Shown: positions 1 to 7,852, numbered from the stretch's first letter. The stretch: 14,618 nt of DNA from JBCBKZ01 sp039026975 (GCA_039026975.1 JBCCLI010000145.1:1-14618), one strand, 5' to 3'. Numbers and translations: made by a program. Notes: generated by a model not told the origin, from the sequence alone.

Positions 1-19
1 ATACAAAAGTTTCCCCTTT

Positions 20-53
20 TCTTAAAAAATAAAGCCACGGATGATCGTGGCTT
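20..53 (-). terminator. Rho-independent terminator of ndk
   Basis: Read on the minus strand, an 8-bp perfect stem (AAGCCACG at 46-53 with CGTGGCTT at 32-39) closes a 6-nt loop and is followed by TTTATTTTTTAAG. It begins about 30 nt after the ndk stop codon. It is the only textbook intrinsic terminator in the window, with both a stem and a U-tract. Confidence 0.88.
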
Positions 54-84
54 GTAGTAGGATTGTGTATTGAGGTCTGTACGT

Positions 85-504
85 TTAGAAGATCTCTAAT
101 TTAGAAAAGAAGTAAGCAGATTCTATCTGAGCATTCTCATCAGAATCAGATCCATGAATAGCATTAGCTTCTATAGATTCCGCGTATAAGGCACGTATAG
201 TACCTTCAGCAGCTTCCTTAGGATTAGTAGCTCCTATAAGGGTTCTGAAATCAGTAACAGCATTCTCTTTCTCAAGAACCATAGGTACACAAGGACCACT
301 ACTCATGAATGAAACTAAATCATTATAAAAAGGTCTTTCTTTATGGACGGCATAAAATCCGCCGGCAGTACGGCTGTCCAGCTGAACCGTTTTCATGGCT
401 TTTATGCTAAAACCAGCTGAGAGAATATGATCAATAATTTTTCCGGCATGACCGGCAGCAACAGCGTCGGGCTTAATAATTGTTAAAGTGATTGTTCCGC
501 TCAT
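85..504 (-). CDS. ndk: Nucleoside diphosphate kinase
   Basis: This cytoplasmic enzyme moves the gamma-phosphate of ATP onto other nucleoside diphosphates through a phosphohistidine and so balances the NTP and dNTP pools. The 139-residue length is the full family length. The P-loop-like KPDAV is at 11-15, and the signature NAIHGSDS at 114-121 carries the phosphorylated His117. The other nucleotide-binding residues fall where expected: Lys11, Tyr51, Arg87, Thr93, Arg104 and Asn114. The gene is complete, ends in its own terminator, and is divergent from nrnA, with a Bacteroidota-type promoter in the 257-bp gap between them. Nothing in it is unusual, and the call is firm. Confidence 0.97.
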   Translation of the reverse strand: MSGTITLTIIKPDAVAAGHAGKIIDHILSAGFSIKAMKTVQLDSRTAGGFYAVHKERPFYNDLVSFMSSGPCVPMVLEKENAVTDFRTLIGATNPKEAAEGTIRALYAESIEANAIHGSDSDENAQIESAYFFSKLEIF

Positions 505-598
505 AAATTTGTAGGTGGTTCGGACGTAAATCTATTATGGTAAAATTAGGTTGAAGTAACCTGCCTCGTATATGTTAAATGTTCTGTATTTAAAGAGG

Positions 599-632
599 CA
601 AATATAATCCGTCGCAAAAGTATCATTCCAAA
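599..632 (-). promoter_or_regulatory. Probable ndk promoter (Bacteroidota type)
   Basis: On the minus strand, TATATTTG (599-606) matches the -7 consensus TAnnTTTG exactly. A TTTG (629-632) lies 22 nt upstream as the -33 element, which is at the long end of usual spacing. The predicted transcript would have a leader of roughly 85-90 nt before the ndk ATG. The match is seen in the sequence; promoter activity is inferred. Confidence 0.55.
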
Positions 633-761
633 GGTGATAATCCAATTTTACCATGTAAAATTCAATTCGTAATTTCACACACTTTTTAGCTACCGGCATA
701 AATATTTGATGATTGTTACTATATGGAAGGGATTTTAAGTACGAAGCAGGAATTAACAGGG

Positions 762-1766
762 ATGGAACACATCTCTACCTTGAAAGAGTGGCTGGATAGC
801 CCCAAAAGAATTGCCATTACTACCCACCAAAGACCTGATGGAGATGCCATTGGATCCTCTCTGGGTTTGTATCATTTTTTAAAAGCATGTGGGCATAAAG
901 TAAAAATAGTAGCCCCTACTGATTATGGAGAGAATCTAAAGTGGTTACCCGGGAAAGAAGACATCATTATAGGACCAGATGATCCTGATATGGCCAATTG
1001 GGCTTTTGAAAGCGCTGACTTGATTTTCTGTCTGGATTTTAACGCCTTAAACAGGATTAATGAGTTTGAGGATACAGTTAGGTATGCAGATGGGAAGAAA
1101 ATCATGGTAGACCACCATTTAGAGCCAGATCCATTCAGTGATGTAGATTTCTGGGATCATACAGCCTCCTCTACAGCAGAAATGGTATTCAGAATGATAG
1201 TGTCCTTAGATGCCACTGATAAGATCAGTAAAGATGCTGCCGAAGCTATCTATATGGGAGTCATGACTGATACAGGTTCATTCCGCTTTACTACTACTAC
1301 CCCAGGGGTCCACAGAATGATAGCTGTACTCCTGGAGAAGGGGGCAGACAGTAATAAGATCCATGACAGAGTATTTGGAAATTCTACAGAGAATAGACTG
1401 AGGTTTTTTGGACATTGCCTATCTAATTGCTTATTCATTCTTCCAGAACTTAAGACTGCTTACCTAAAAGTAGATAAGTCTGTATTCAAAGAGTTCTACA
1501 TAAAACCTGGAGAAACAGAAGGTCTGGTTAATTACGCATTAGGCATTAAAGGGGTGAATTTGGGTATTTTACTCACCTCCCAGGATGATATTGTTAAGCT
1601 CAGCTTTAGGAGTAGAGAAGAAGTATCAGCAAGTGAATTGGCTAAGACATTTGGAGGAGGAGGCCATTTTTATGCAGCTGGTGCCAGGATACAGGGGAAT
1701 CTGGATGAAGCAGAATCCCAACTACTAGCCTTACTGGAAGAACGTAAAGAGATGTTGACTAAATAA
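762..1766 (+). CDS. nrnA: DHH/DHHA1 phosphoesterase: oligoribonuclease / pAp phosphatase
   Basis: NrnA-family enzymes degrade 2-5-nt RNA (nanoRNA), or cyclic-dinucleotide products such as pApA, and dephosphorylate 3'-phosphoadenosine 5'-phosphate. The start at 762 gives 334 residues, the usual family length. It opens MEHISTLKEWLDSP, a short helix directly before the first motif, as in relatives. An in-frame ATG at 723 would add 13 residues. Numbered from 762, the DHH-domain motifs are HQRPDGDAIGSS (22-33), CLDFN (90-94), the DHH triad (117-119) and GVMTDTGSFRF (166-176), the Mn2+ ligands being Asp and His. The DHHA1 substrate-binding motif GGGGHFYAAG (298-307) lies near the C-terminus. The FKBP lipoprotein follows after 11 bp, so the two are probably co-transcribed. 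The exact substrate preference cannot be read from sequence. Confidence 0.93.
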   Translation: MEHISTLKEWLDSPKRIAITTHQRPDGDAIGSSLGLYHFLKACGHKVKIVAPTDYGENLKWLPGKEDIIIGPDDPDMANWAFESADLIFCLDFNALNRINEFEDTVRYADGKKIMVDHHLEPDPFSDVDFWDHTASSTAEMVFRMIVSLDATDKISKDAAEAIYMGVMTDTGSFRFTTTTPGVHRMIAVLLEKGADSNKIHDRVFGNSTENRLRFFGHCLSNCLFILPELKTAYLKVDKSVFKEFYIKPGETEGLVNYALGIKGVNLGILLTSQDDIVKLSFRSREEVSASELAKTFGGGGHFYAAGARIQGNLDEAESQLLALLEERKEMLTK

Positions 1767-1777
1767 GTCCATGAGTA

Positions 1778-2296
1778 ATGCTTAATAACATAAAACATAG
1801 TCTATTTATTTGTTTGCTTGCCTTAGCGGTATTTTCCTGCACTAAACCTGCCCCTCAGGAGCAGAGTGAAGCGGCTGAGCCTACAGCTACTGCCACTGAA
1901 TCTACCTCTTCAGCTAACCAAGCGGTAGCCGTAACAGTTCCTTTTGAGGTAGTAGATTCTTCTGCAGTAGAAGACCTAGGAGGAGGAATCAAAATGTACG
2001 TCATAGAAAGGGGGAGTGGGGTAATTCCAGAGACAGGCAGTAATGTGGTGATAAATTATCATGGGATGCTCACAGACGGAACAGTTTTCGATAGCTCCTT
2101 TGGTAAGCAAGGCGTAATGGACTTTAACCTGAATCAGCTGATTACGGGTTGGCAGGTAGCCTTGACTGCTGTAGAAACGGGCTCAAAAATAAAGATCATA
2201 GTCCCACCAGAGATGGGCTATGGCGCACAAGGGCAGGGACAAATCCCTCCCAATTCTACTCTGATTTTTGACATTGATCTGATAAGTACCTATTGA
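1778..2296 (+). CDS. FKBP-type peptidyl-prolyl isomerase lipoprotein (GldI-like?)
   Basis: This is a prolyl cis-trans isomerase anchored in the envelope, likely assisting folding of exported proteins. Residues 1-20 form a lipoprotein signal ending in AVFS before Cys21, the acylated residue. A Thr/Ser/Ala/Glu-rich linker spans about 22-60, and the FKBP domain spans about 85-171. Pocket residues of the FKBP12 type are present: Tyr94 (NYHG), Phe104 and Asp105 (FDSS), Ile122 and Trp125 (LITGW), Tyr148 (MGYG) and Phe164 (TLIFDIDL), so an active isomerase is expected. The gene starts 11 bp after nrnA, with no promoter between. In flavobacteria the gliding-motility isomerase GldI is a lipoprotein of similar size, and I recall it in a comparable ndk-nrnA neighbourhood. 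GldI identity here is inference only. Confidence 0.9.
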   Translation: MLNNIKHSLFICLLALAVFSCTKPAPQEQSEAAEPTATATESTSSANQAVAVTVPFEVVDSSAVEDLGGGIKMYVIERGSGVIPETGSNVVINYHGMLTDGTVFDSSFGKQGVMDFNLNQLITGWQVALTAVETGSKIKIIVPPEMGYGAQGQGQIPPNSTLIFDIDLISTY

Positions 2297-2304
2297 TACT
2301 TTTG
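2274..2304 (+). promoter_or_regulatory. Possible promoter for the 2451 gene
   Basis: TACTTTTG (2297-2304) matches the -7 consensus TAnnTTTG and begins right at the end of the FKBP gene. A TTG (2274-2276), itself inside the FKBP coding end, lies 20 nt upstream. It would give a leader of about 140 nt before the next start codon. The motif match is real, but the long leader makes the assignment tentative. Confidence 0.35.
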
Positions 2305-2450
2305 GTCAGCTTACTGAGGGCCGTAGGGTATGAGGGAGATTATGCTATTGTGAGAAATCCTTTAGCTGTGTAACTTATGGTAGTGTGCAGAAACACTGGG
2401 TTGTATAAAGTAAACGTAGGAGAAGTCTACACAAAAAAATTCCTAAGCAC

Positions 2451-3188
2451 ATGAAAAAACTGTTGACGCTGTGTTTATTGGTTTTGGTATTCACCTGTAA
2501 GGCCCAGAATGAGGAAGAAGTGAGTAGGGTACCTGGAGGTTTTATCTTTGGGGCTCAGATGACCACAAGTGGAGTGGGTCTTAACATCAATTATCTCTTC
2601 GGGAAGTCTAATCTTCAGTGGGTGATAGCCCTGCATGCAAACTCAGTCAGAGATTCTCGTGAGAATATGATTGAGTCTGCTTTCGGAGATCAAGGGAAAA
2701 GGTATGTCTATGGGAAGATGAATTACTTCTTTGTGCTAGCTCCTTCAGTAGGGATACAGCATAATATTTTTCCTGCTAAGAAAGGAAATATCATGGATGT
2801 CAGCGTAGGCATAAACCTAGGCCCATCTATAGGCCTTACCACTCCTTACTATTTAGAAGTCTTCAATCCTGTTCCTGGGAATGCCTTTTATGGAATTAGG
2901 GAGAAATCGGCATATGATCCCGCTATCCACGCTTACAGTGATATAATTGGGCGTGCTGGAATCTTTAATGGAGAATTTGACTTTAATACTTCCATAGGAG
3001 CTCATGCGAGGGTGTATGCGCTATTAGATTTTGCGAGAGCCTACCGCTACATTAGTGGCTTTGAGGTAGGGATTAATGCAGATTTATATGGAGATCCTGT
3101 GGAGATAGTAGCTTCAGAAGGTAGGTTTGAAAACCAAAGTACCTTCATTTCAGCCTCCATAGGGCTTATCATTGGGAATAGGTGGTAA
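2451..3188 (+). CDS. Secreted protein of unknown function, probable outer-membrane beta-barrel
   Basis: I do not recognise a named family. The 245-residue protein starts with a clear signal peptide (MKKLLTLCLLVLVF, then TCKAQ, likely cleaved after Gln19). Cys16 is preceded by VFT, a poor lipobox, so signal peptidase I is the better guess. The mature part alternates hydrophobic and polar residues and has aromatic-girdle features: GFIFGAQMTTSGVGLNINYLF near the start, then VAPSVGIQ-like and GVNLGPSIGL-like strand pairs (about 95-130). It ends FISASIGLIIGNRW with a terminal aromatic residue, all typical of porin-like barrels. It has a 154-bp upstream gap and lies 101 bp before lipA, without an obvious functional link. 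It could instead be a periplasmic beta-sandwich. Confidence 0.7.
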   Translation: MKKLLTLCLLVLVFTCKAQNEEEVSRVPGGFIFGAQMTTSGVGLNINYLFGKSNLQWVIALHANSVRDSRENMIESAFGDQGKRYVYGKMNYFFVLAPSVGIQHNIFPAKKGNIMDVSVGINLGPSIGLTTPYYLEVFNPVPGNAFYGIREKSAYDPAIHAYSDIIGRAGIFNGEFDFNTSIGAHARVYALLDFARAYRYISGFEVGINADLYGDPVEIVASEGRFENQSTFISASIGLIIGNRW

Positions 3189-3201
3189 ATTTATATTCCT
3201 C

Positions 3202-3230
3202 AGAAACCTATCTCTGCAGAGAATGGTTCT
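3202..3230 (+). terminator. Stem-loop after the 2451 gene, terminator-like
   Basis: A nested hairpin has outer arms AGAAACC (3202-3208) and GGTTCT (3225-3230) with a one-base bulge. A 2x2 internal loop separates these from the perfect palindrome TCTCTGCAGAGA (3211-3222). It lies 14 bp after the stop codon and is followed by ATATACATTAG rather than a U-run, so it is not a standard intrinsic terminator. It could equally be a transcript-end stabiliser or an operator for lipA. Confidence 0.3.
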
Positions 3231-3289
3231 ATATACATTAGCTTATATGAACATTCTCAGGTAATTTTATCGGAAGTCGAAGAGGAAAC

Positions 3290-4177
3290 ATGGAAATAGT
3301 AATAAAGCAAAATACATTAACCAGTAAGAATCTTCCGGGGAATGGACCCAGGCCTAAGTGGCTACGGGTAAAACTCCCTTATGGAAACGCCTACACGGAA
3401 GTGCGTTCCATCATAGATAATAATAAACTTCATACTGTCTGTGAGAGTGCGCGTTGTCCTAATATGGGGGAATGCTGGGGAGCAGGTACAGCTACTTTTA
3501 TGATATTAGGAAATACCTGTACCAGGTCTTGTTCTTTTTGTGCAGTAGCTACAGGTAGACCAAAAGCCTTAGACACAGATGAGCCTTACCGAGTAGCTGA
3601 AGCTATTCAAACCATGAGGGTAAAGCATGCAGTATTAACTTCTGTGAATAGGGATGAGTTAGCTAATAGAGGGATGGATATTTGGGCTGCCACAGTTAGA
3701 GAAACTTACAGGCTTTCTCCTGAGGTTACCATAGAAACCCTCATTCCTGATGTAAAGGGAAACTGGGAAGCCCTAAAAATGATCACTAGAGAAAAACCTG
3801 ATGTAGTCTCCCATAATATGGAGACGGTAAAACGGTTATACAGAAGAGTAAGACCTCAGGCTAAGTATTACAGAAGCCTCGAACAAATCAAGCGTACTAA
3901 AGCAGAAGGTATCAGGACTAAGTCAGGCTTTATGGTAGGCCTGGGAGAAACTGTAGAAGAAGTATATGAAATACTTCAGGACCTTAAAAAGCATGAATGT
4001 GATGTGGTTACTATTGGTCAGTACCTTCAGCCTACAAAAATGCATTTGGCTGTTCATGAGTTTATCCATCCTGATTTATTCGAGCATTATAAAGAATATG
4101 GTTTATCACTGGGCATAGATTTCGTAGAAAGCGGGCCCCTGGTGAGATCAAGTTATCATTCTGAACGCCATCTGTAG
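3290..4177 (+). CDS. lipA: Lipoyl synthase (radical SAM)
   Basis: LipA inserts two sulfur atoms into protein-bound octanoyl groups to make lipoate for the pyruvate and 2-oxoglutarate dehydrogenases and the glycine cleavage system. All cluster ligands are visible. The auxiliary 4Fe-4S cysteines are Cys51, Cys56 and Cys62 (CESARCPNMGEC). The radical-SAM CxxxCxxC is Cys77, Cys81 and Cys84 (CTRSCSFC). The C-terminal RSSYHSE (286-292) supplies the auxiliary-cluster serine. At 295 residues it is full length. The start follows an AGAGGAAAC stretch that can act as a ribosome binding site. The octanoyltransferase gene lipB is not in the window. The 59-bp gap to the next gene leaves co-transcription possible. 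Confidence 0.97.
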   Translation: MEIVIKQNTLTSKNLPGNGPRPKWLRVKLPYGNAYTEVRSIIDNNKLHTVCESARCPNMGECWGAGTATFMILGNTCTRSCSFCAVATGRPKALDTDEPYRVAEAIQTMRVKHAVLTSVNRDELANRGMDIWAATVRETYRLSPEVTIETLIPDVKGNWEALKMITREKPDVVSHNMETVKRLYRRVRPQAKYYRSLEQIKRTKAEGIRTKSGFMVGLGETVEEVYEILQDLKKHECDVVTIGQYLQPTKMHLAVHEFIHPDLFEHYKEYGLSLGIDFVESGPLVRSSYHSERHL

Positions 4178-4236
4178 TCTGACCCGGACATCTCAGTAAT
4201 ATAGGTGGATAGCCGTTTAGCGGAAACATATACCCA

Positions 4237-6960
4237 ATGAAGAAACTGATCCTTTCTCATCTTATTTGTCTTGTAGGCAGTTTGCTGTTTATTCATGACA
4301 TCTATGGCCAGTACACCTGGAGAAGCATAGGGCCTGATAATCTGGGAAGTAAAACCAGGGCCTTGGCCTTTACTGCTAATGGACAATTACTAGCTGGTTC
4401 TGAGGGAGGGGGCCTCTGGGCATCCCAGGATAAAGGAATCTCCTGGCAGAGGATGGAGAGCTATCAAGGCAATCCTAATATTACTTCCATTGCCGTGGAG
4501 GGGAATAGAATACTGGTAGGGACGGGTGCCGTCTCATTCACCCTTTCTCCTTACGCTTCCCTACTGGGGAGTAGCTACGATTTTAGTAGTGCGCCAGAAG
4601 GGTTTATCGGCTCTACTGGCCTGCCGGGGGCAGGGGTATATCTTTCTTCGGATAACGGCAGTACCTGGTCTAATCAAAACGCCACTACTCAAGTTCCGTT
4701 TGGAGGAGGAACCTTAAACTTTCAGGGAGCTTTTGCCAGCATTCAGAAAATAGCTGTGTCTAATGGGAGAGTCTTCATAGCTACCAGAAGTGGATTATAT
4801 TACTCTGATGATCCTGCCTTAGCTTGGGTGCTGCCTGCTACAGGTGCAAGGGATGATTTTATAGAAGAAACTTTTTTTGATGTGGCCGTAGGTTCTGAAG
4901 GAAGAATTTTTGCGGGAACAGCAGACTCCGTGTATGTATCTAATGATAATGGCAGTACCTTTTCTTCTCTAAAAGATCCTGCACTATTTGACCAGGGAAG
5001 ATTCTCTTTTCAAAGAACAGCTATTGCGGTTTCCCCTTCTTCCCCTAATACTATTTATATAGCAGGTAACAGAAATAATGGAGAGTTGAGTGGTATCTGG
5101 CGCTCAGATGATAACGGGATAAGCTGGAGGAGATACGCCCAAAGTGGTAATCCCGGCTTCACTCCCCTGGGAAGTTCTGGTAGAGACGCTTTTGCCCTGG
5201 CCGTATTTCCGGATAATCCTGATGAACTCATAGTAGCTGGAAATTCATGGTATACTTTTACCCTGGAAAATGGCTGGATACAAACTGCTCAGCACTTCCT
5301 CCCAGCCATAAATAGCTATATTCCTACCAGCATTTATCAGGTAGTCTTTGATCCTGAAGATTCCCAAACGCTTTTCATAGCTACTGAAGGTCAAATAGCG
5401 AGATCTACGGACAGAGGGGAAACCTTTACCCTTAAAACTAAGGGCTATGAAGCAGGGCTCACCTATGGGGTAGCAGGAGTAGTGGTGGATCAGCAGGATG
5501 CTGTGATAGGGAGTACCGCCTCTCAAGGTGTCATTTATAATCAGGTGTTTAACTCAAGCCTACCCAGTCAGCAAGGATTTAATGAAGTGTTTCCTTCCAG
5601 CCAGGGGTTAGTTAGGTCTTCCTATGTGTATCCAGGCGCTATTATCACACAAGGAACAGACCAGGGATTAATTAGGTCTTTTTCATTTGGGGAGACATTT
5701 GAAGCTTTTTATGGGTTTCCTTCCTTTCCAGGCGTGACAGGTATTATTGATGAACCGGGAGATACCTTAATAGACAGGAGTAGCCCGACCATAGAAGGAA
5801 GTGGTTTACTAGATAATGGAGGGGTTACCAGGACACCATTTGTGATAGATGAAGTTATACCTGACGCTGTGTTAACGGCAGGAAGTGATGTGATTCAAGC
5901 CGTTTCTGATCACTATGTATTTTTCTGTAGCAAGCGCTTTGTATGGGTAATCCAAAATGCGATAGGGAGCCCTGATGGGTCTCAGGCTACCTGGAATAGA
6001 CTCACCAATATTCTGGCAGATGGAGATGAATTTCTCACTGCTATTACTGCTTCTGAAGATACTTCTCATACAGTCTATGTAGGGACCAGTAAGGGGAACC
6101 TGTACAGAATATCACGTGCCCATGACATTGCTAATTTTGACATATCCAGGCAGGTCACTCAGCTAAATGTGCCGGGGAGTAACCTGTTAAGTGGAAGGTC
6201 TATCTCTGCCTTGGCGGTAGACCCTACTAATCCGGCCAGGATAGCAGTGGCTTATGGTGCCTATGGAGGAGATGTTGAAAGCTTCCCTTCATTTGTATGG
6301 TTTAGTGAATCCGTTACTACCTCACCCTTCTTCACACCTATACCAGGAGCACTACCCAAAGAGCCTATTTATGCATTAGCGTTTGCAGAAGATCCTGCTT
6401 CTGGAGAACAAGTACTGTTAGCAGGCCTAGAAAGTGGGTTATATACAGGCAGGAATATTGTATTTGGGTTTGCTGAGTGGACATCTGAATTTGGAGCTAC
6501 TGTGGGGAATGTTCCCGTATATGATATTTTTGTAAGAGAATATAAGGCAATAATTACCGATGAGGAGACCCAGGATTTTCGTTTAGAAAGAGATAATACT
6601 GTGTTTGTAGCTACCCACGGTAGGGGGATTTGGGTGACATCAGACTTACAGCTTGACAGGGTGGATCAAGATCCTATAGAAGAAATCTTACTGCCGGCTA
6701 ATGAGATAACCGTCTATCCCAATCCTTCCTTAGAGGCCCCTACCTTGCGGCTTCTTACAGAGGAGAATGCCTCACTAAACTGGAAATTATTTACCATAGA
6801 TGGACGTGAATTGTCTGCCAGTCAGGCTATCTTAGGTAAAGGGATATCTGAAATTACCTTGCCTGCTGCTACCCTGAGTTCAGGTATTTACTTGATAGAG
6901 ACTCAGCTTACTACAGCTGATAATACCTTCTCTCAAACCATTAAATGGGTAAAACAGTAA
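4237..6960 (+). CDS. Secreted Asp-box (BNR) beta-propeller protein with T9SS type A sorting domain
   Basis: This 907-residue protein is probably released or attached at the cell surface by the type IX secretion system. The signal peptide runs 1-25, with likely cleavage at IYGQ/YTW. Asp-box motifs of the S-x-D-x-G-x-T-W type occur at 63-70, 137-144, 235-242, 290-297 and 390-397, pointing to a BNR/sortilin-like propeller. A second repeat-rich region (about 600-805) contains VYVGTSKGNLYRIS and the family hallmark VATHGRGIWVTSD (791-803). The segment at about 400-600 lacks clear boxes. The final 85 residues form the T9SS sorting domain, opening EITVYPNP (823-830) and containing SSGIYLIE. No sialidase FRIP motif was seen, so an exo-sialidase call is not supported. 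A GH74-like or binding role remains possible. Its position next to lipA is not informative. Confidence 0.88.
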   Translation: MKKLILSHLICLVGSLLFIHDIYGQYTWRSIGPDNLGSKTRALAFTANGQLLAGSEGGGLWASQDKGISWQRMESYQGNPNITSIAVEGNRILVGTGAVSFTLSPYASLLGSSYDFSSAPEGFIGSTGLPGAGVYLSSDNGSTWSNQNATTQVPFGGGTLNFQGAFASIQKIAVSNGRVFIATRSGLYYSDDPALAWVLPATGARDDFIEETFFDVAVGSEGRIFAGTADSVYVSNDNGSTFSSLKDPALFDQGRFSFQRTAIAVSPSSPNTIYIAGNRNNGELSGIWRSDDNGISWRRYAQSGNPGFTPLGSSGRDAFALAVFPDNPDELIVAGNSWYTFTLENGWIQTAQHFLPAINSYIPTSIYQVVFDPEDSQTLFIATEGQIARSTDRGETFTLKTKGYEAGLTYGVAGVVVDQQDAVIGSTASQGVIYNQVFNSSLPSQQGFNEVFPSSQGLVRSSYVYPGAIITQGTDQGLIRSFSFGETFEAFYGFPSFPGVTGIIDEPGDTLIDRSSPTIEGSGLLDNGGVTRTPFVIDEVIPDAVLTAGSDVIQAVSDHYVFFCSKRFVWVIQNAIGSPDGSQATWNRLTNILADGDEFLTAITASEDTSHTVYVGTSKGNLYRISRAHDIANFDISRQVTQLNVPGSNLLSGRSISALAVDPTNPARIAVAYGAYGGDVESFPSFVWFSESVTTSPFFTPIPGALPKEPIYALAFAEDPASGEQVLLAGLESGLYTGRNIVFGFAEWTSEFGATVGNVPVYDIFVREYKAIITDEETQDFRLERDNTVFVATHGRGIWVTSDLQLDRVDQDPIEEILLPANEITVYPNPSLEAPTLRLLTEENASLNWKLFTIDGRELSASQAILGKGISEITLPAATLSSGIYLIETQLTTADNTFSQTIKWVKQ
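5601..5680 (+). repeat. Near-identical 20-bp segments 60 bp apart inside the propeller gene
   Basis: CCAGGGGTTAGTTAGGTCTT (5601-5620) recurs as CCAGGGATTAATTAGGTCTT (5661-5680), identical at 18 of 20 bases. The spacing is exactly 60 bp, or 20 codons, giving QGLVRS at residues 456-461 and QGLIRS at 476-481. The reading frame is kept. Confidence 0.7.
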
Positions 6961-7231
6961 AGCTGATAATGAACCTATTAGTAAGAACATATTACTTAGC
7001 AGGAAGTCAATCTCTTTTGGGTAAAATGGCTTTGTAACACAACTTATCCTCTATCAAGCCGTAAGGTGGTTCTGGAAGTCGATGACTATTTACTGCTAAT
7101 AACATAATTATCAAGGGAGCATAAAAAATTTGTATAGATAGGTGATCATATTGATTGGTCTTCCCAATCATGCCCGTATTGGTCGCCTACTGATACAAAT
7201 ACCATTAAGATTTCAGTGATTCTAAGAATAC
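6961..7231. other. 271-bp gap with a small hairpin and a direct repeat
   Basis: No gene or consensus promoter is visible. There is a 7-bp hairpin, TGATTGG (7152-7158) with CCAATCA (7164-7170), and a direct repeat ATTGGTC (7154-7160 and 7178-7184). Both lie 50-80 bp before the phosphatase start, and no U-run follows. They could form a leader structure or a binding site for the downstream gene; this is weak. Confidence 0.35.
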
Positions 7232-7735
7232 ATGAAGACATTAGTGCTGTGTAGACATGCAAAATCAGATTGGCCAGAAGGAGTACAGGATATACGTAGG
7301 CCGCTGAAAAAGCGTGGAATTAGAGATGCTCATTATTTGGGTGAAATTCTAGCAAGTCAAGAGTTTTATCCAGACCTCATTGTAACCTCGCCAGCCACCA
7401 GGGCTTACAGTACCGCTCGAATTATTTCTTCTCAGGTAGGATATTCAGAGGCAGACATGAAAGTGGAGGATTCTATTTATTATGAAGGAGCTGGTCAGAT
7501 GCTTTCCTATGTGCAGGATATCCCTGATCATGTGAATACTGTCATGATTTTTGGTCATAATCCTACCATGGAGAATGCAGTGAGGCATCTTCTCCAGATG
7601 GGCTCTGCCTTCAGTATGCCTACTAGTGCTATGGCTTGTATGGAATCCTATGTAAACCAATGGGCCCAGTTTGATCCCAGAAATACCTATTTACGCTGGT
7701 TACTCATTCCCAGGCTTATTCGTAAGGAAGGGTGA
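7232..7735 (+). CDS. SixA-like histidine phosphatase family protein
   Basis: This is a small histidine phosphatase (phosphoglycerate mutase superfamily) that uses a phosphohistidine intermediate. SixA relatives remove phosphate from histidine phosphotransfer proteins. The 167 residues include the signature LCRHAKSDW, with catalytic His9 and Arg8. VTSPATRAYSTA (51-62) carries the second phosphate-binding Arg57. YYEGAG (83-88) carries the acid Glu85. IFGHNPTME (106-114) carries the second catalytic His109. The RHAKS form of the motif and the short length fit SixA rather than mutases. No histidine-kinase partner is nearby, so its substrate is unknown. It converges on the formimidoyltransferase gene. 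Confidence 0.9.
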   Translation: MKTLVLCRHAKSDWPEGVQDIRRPLKKRGIRDAHYLGEILASQEFYPDLIVTSPATRAYSTARIISSQVGYSEADMKVEDSIYYEGAGQMLSYVQDIPDHVNTVMIFGHNPTMENAVRHLLQMGSAFSMPTSAMACMESYVNQWAQFDPRNTYLRWLLIPRLIRKEG

Positions 7736-7743
7736 ACCTATTC

Positions 7744-7812
7744 CTGATTTGTAGAGGGGTCCGGTAGCATTTTCCTGAGTGAAGAGGAGTAGCTCTGTCT
7801 ATCTACAATCAG
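7744..7812. repeat. Long intergenic inverted repeat between convergent genes
   Basis: CTGATTTGTAGA (7744-7755) pairs with TCTACAATCAG (7802-7812), giving 11 pairs with one bulged T. The arms enclose 46 nt that contain a smaller AGAG/CTCT hairpin. It sits between the 3' ends of the SixA-like gene and the formimidoyltransferase gene. No U-tract follows on either strand. Its role may be transcript-end processing or bidirectional termination, which is inference. Confidence 0.5.
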
Positions 7813-7852
7813 ACCAGTACGTTAACTATCATTTCCGGTATCTCGTATGCGC

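Noticed and set aside
505..722. Riboswitch or small RNA in the ndk-nrnA gap
   Set aside because: Only a 5-bp hairpin (AGGTT/AACCT near 548-562) and promoter elements were found; no conserved riboswitch core was recognised.
4237..6960. Exo-sialidase identity for the Asp-box protein
   Set aside because: Asp-boxes alone do not define sialidases; no FRIP motif or arginine-triad pattern was seen, and the VATHGRGIW ending fits the wider BNR/sortilin-like group.
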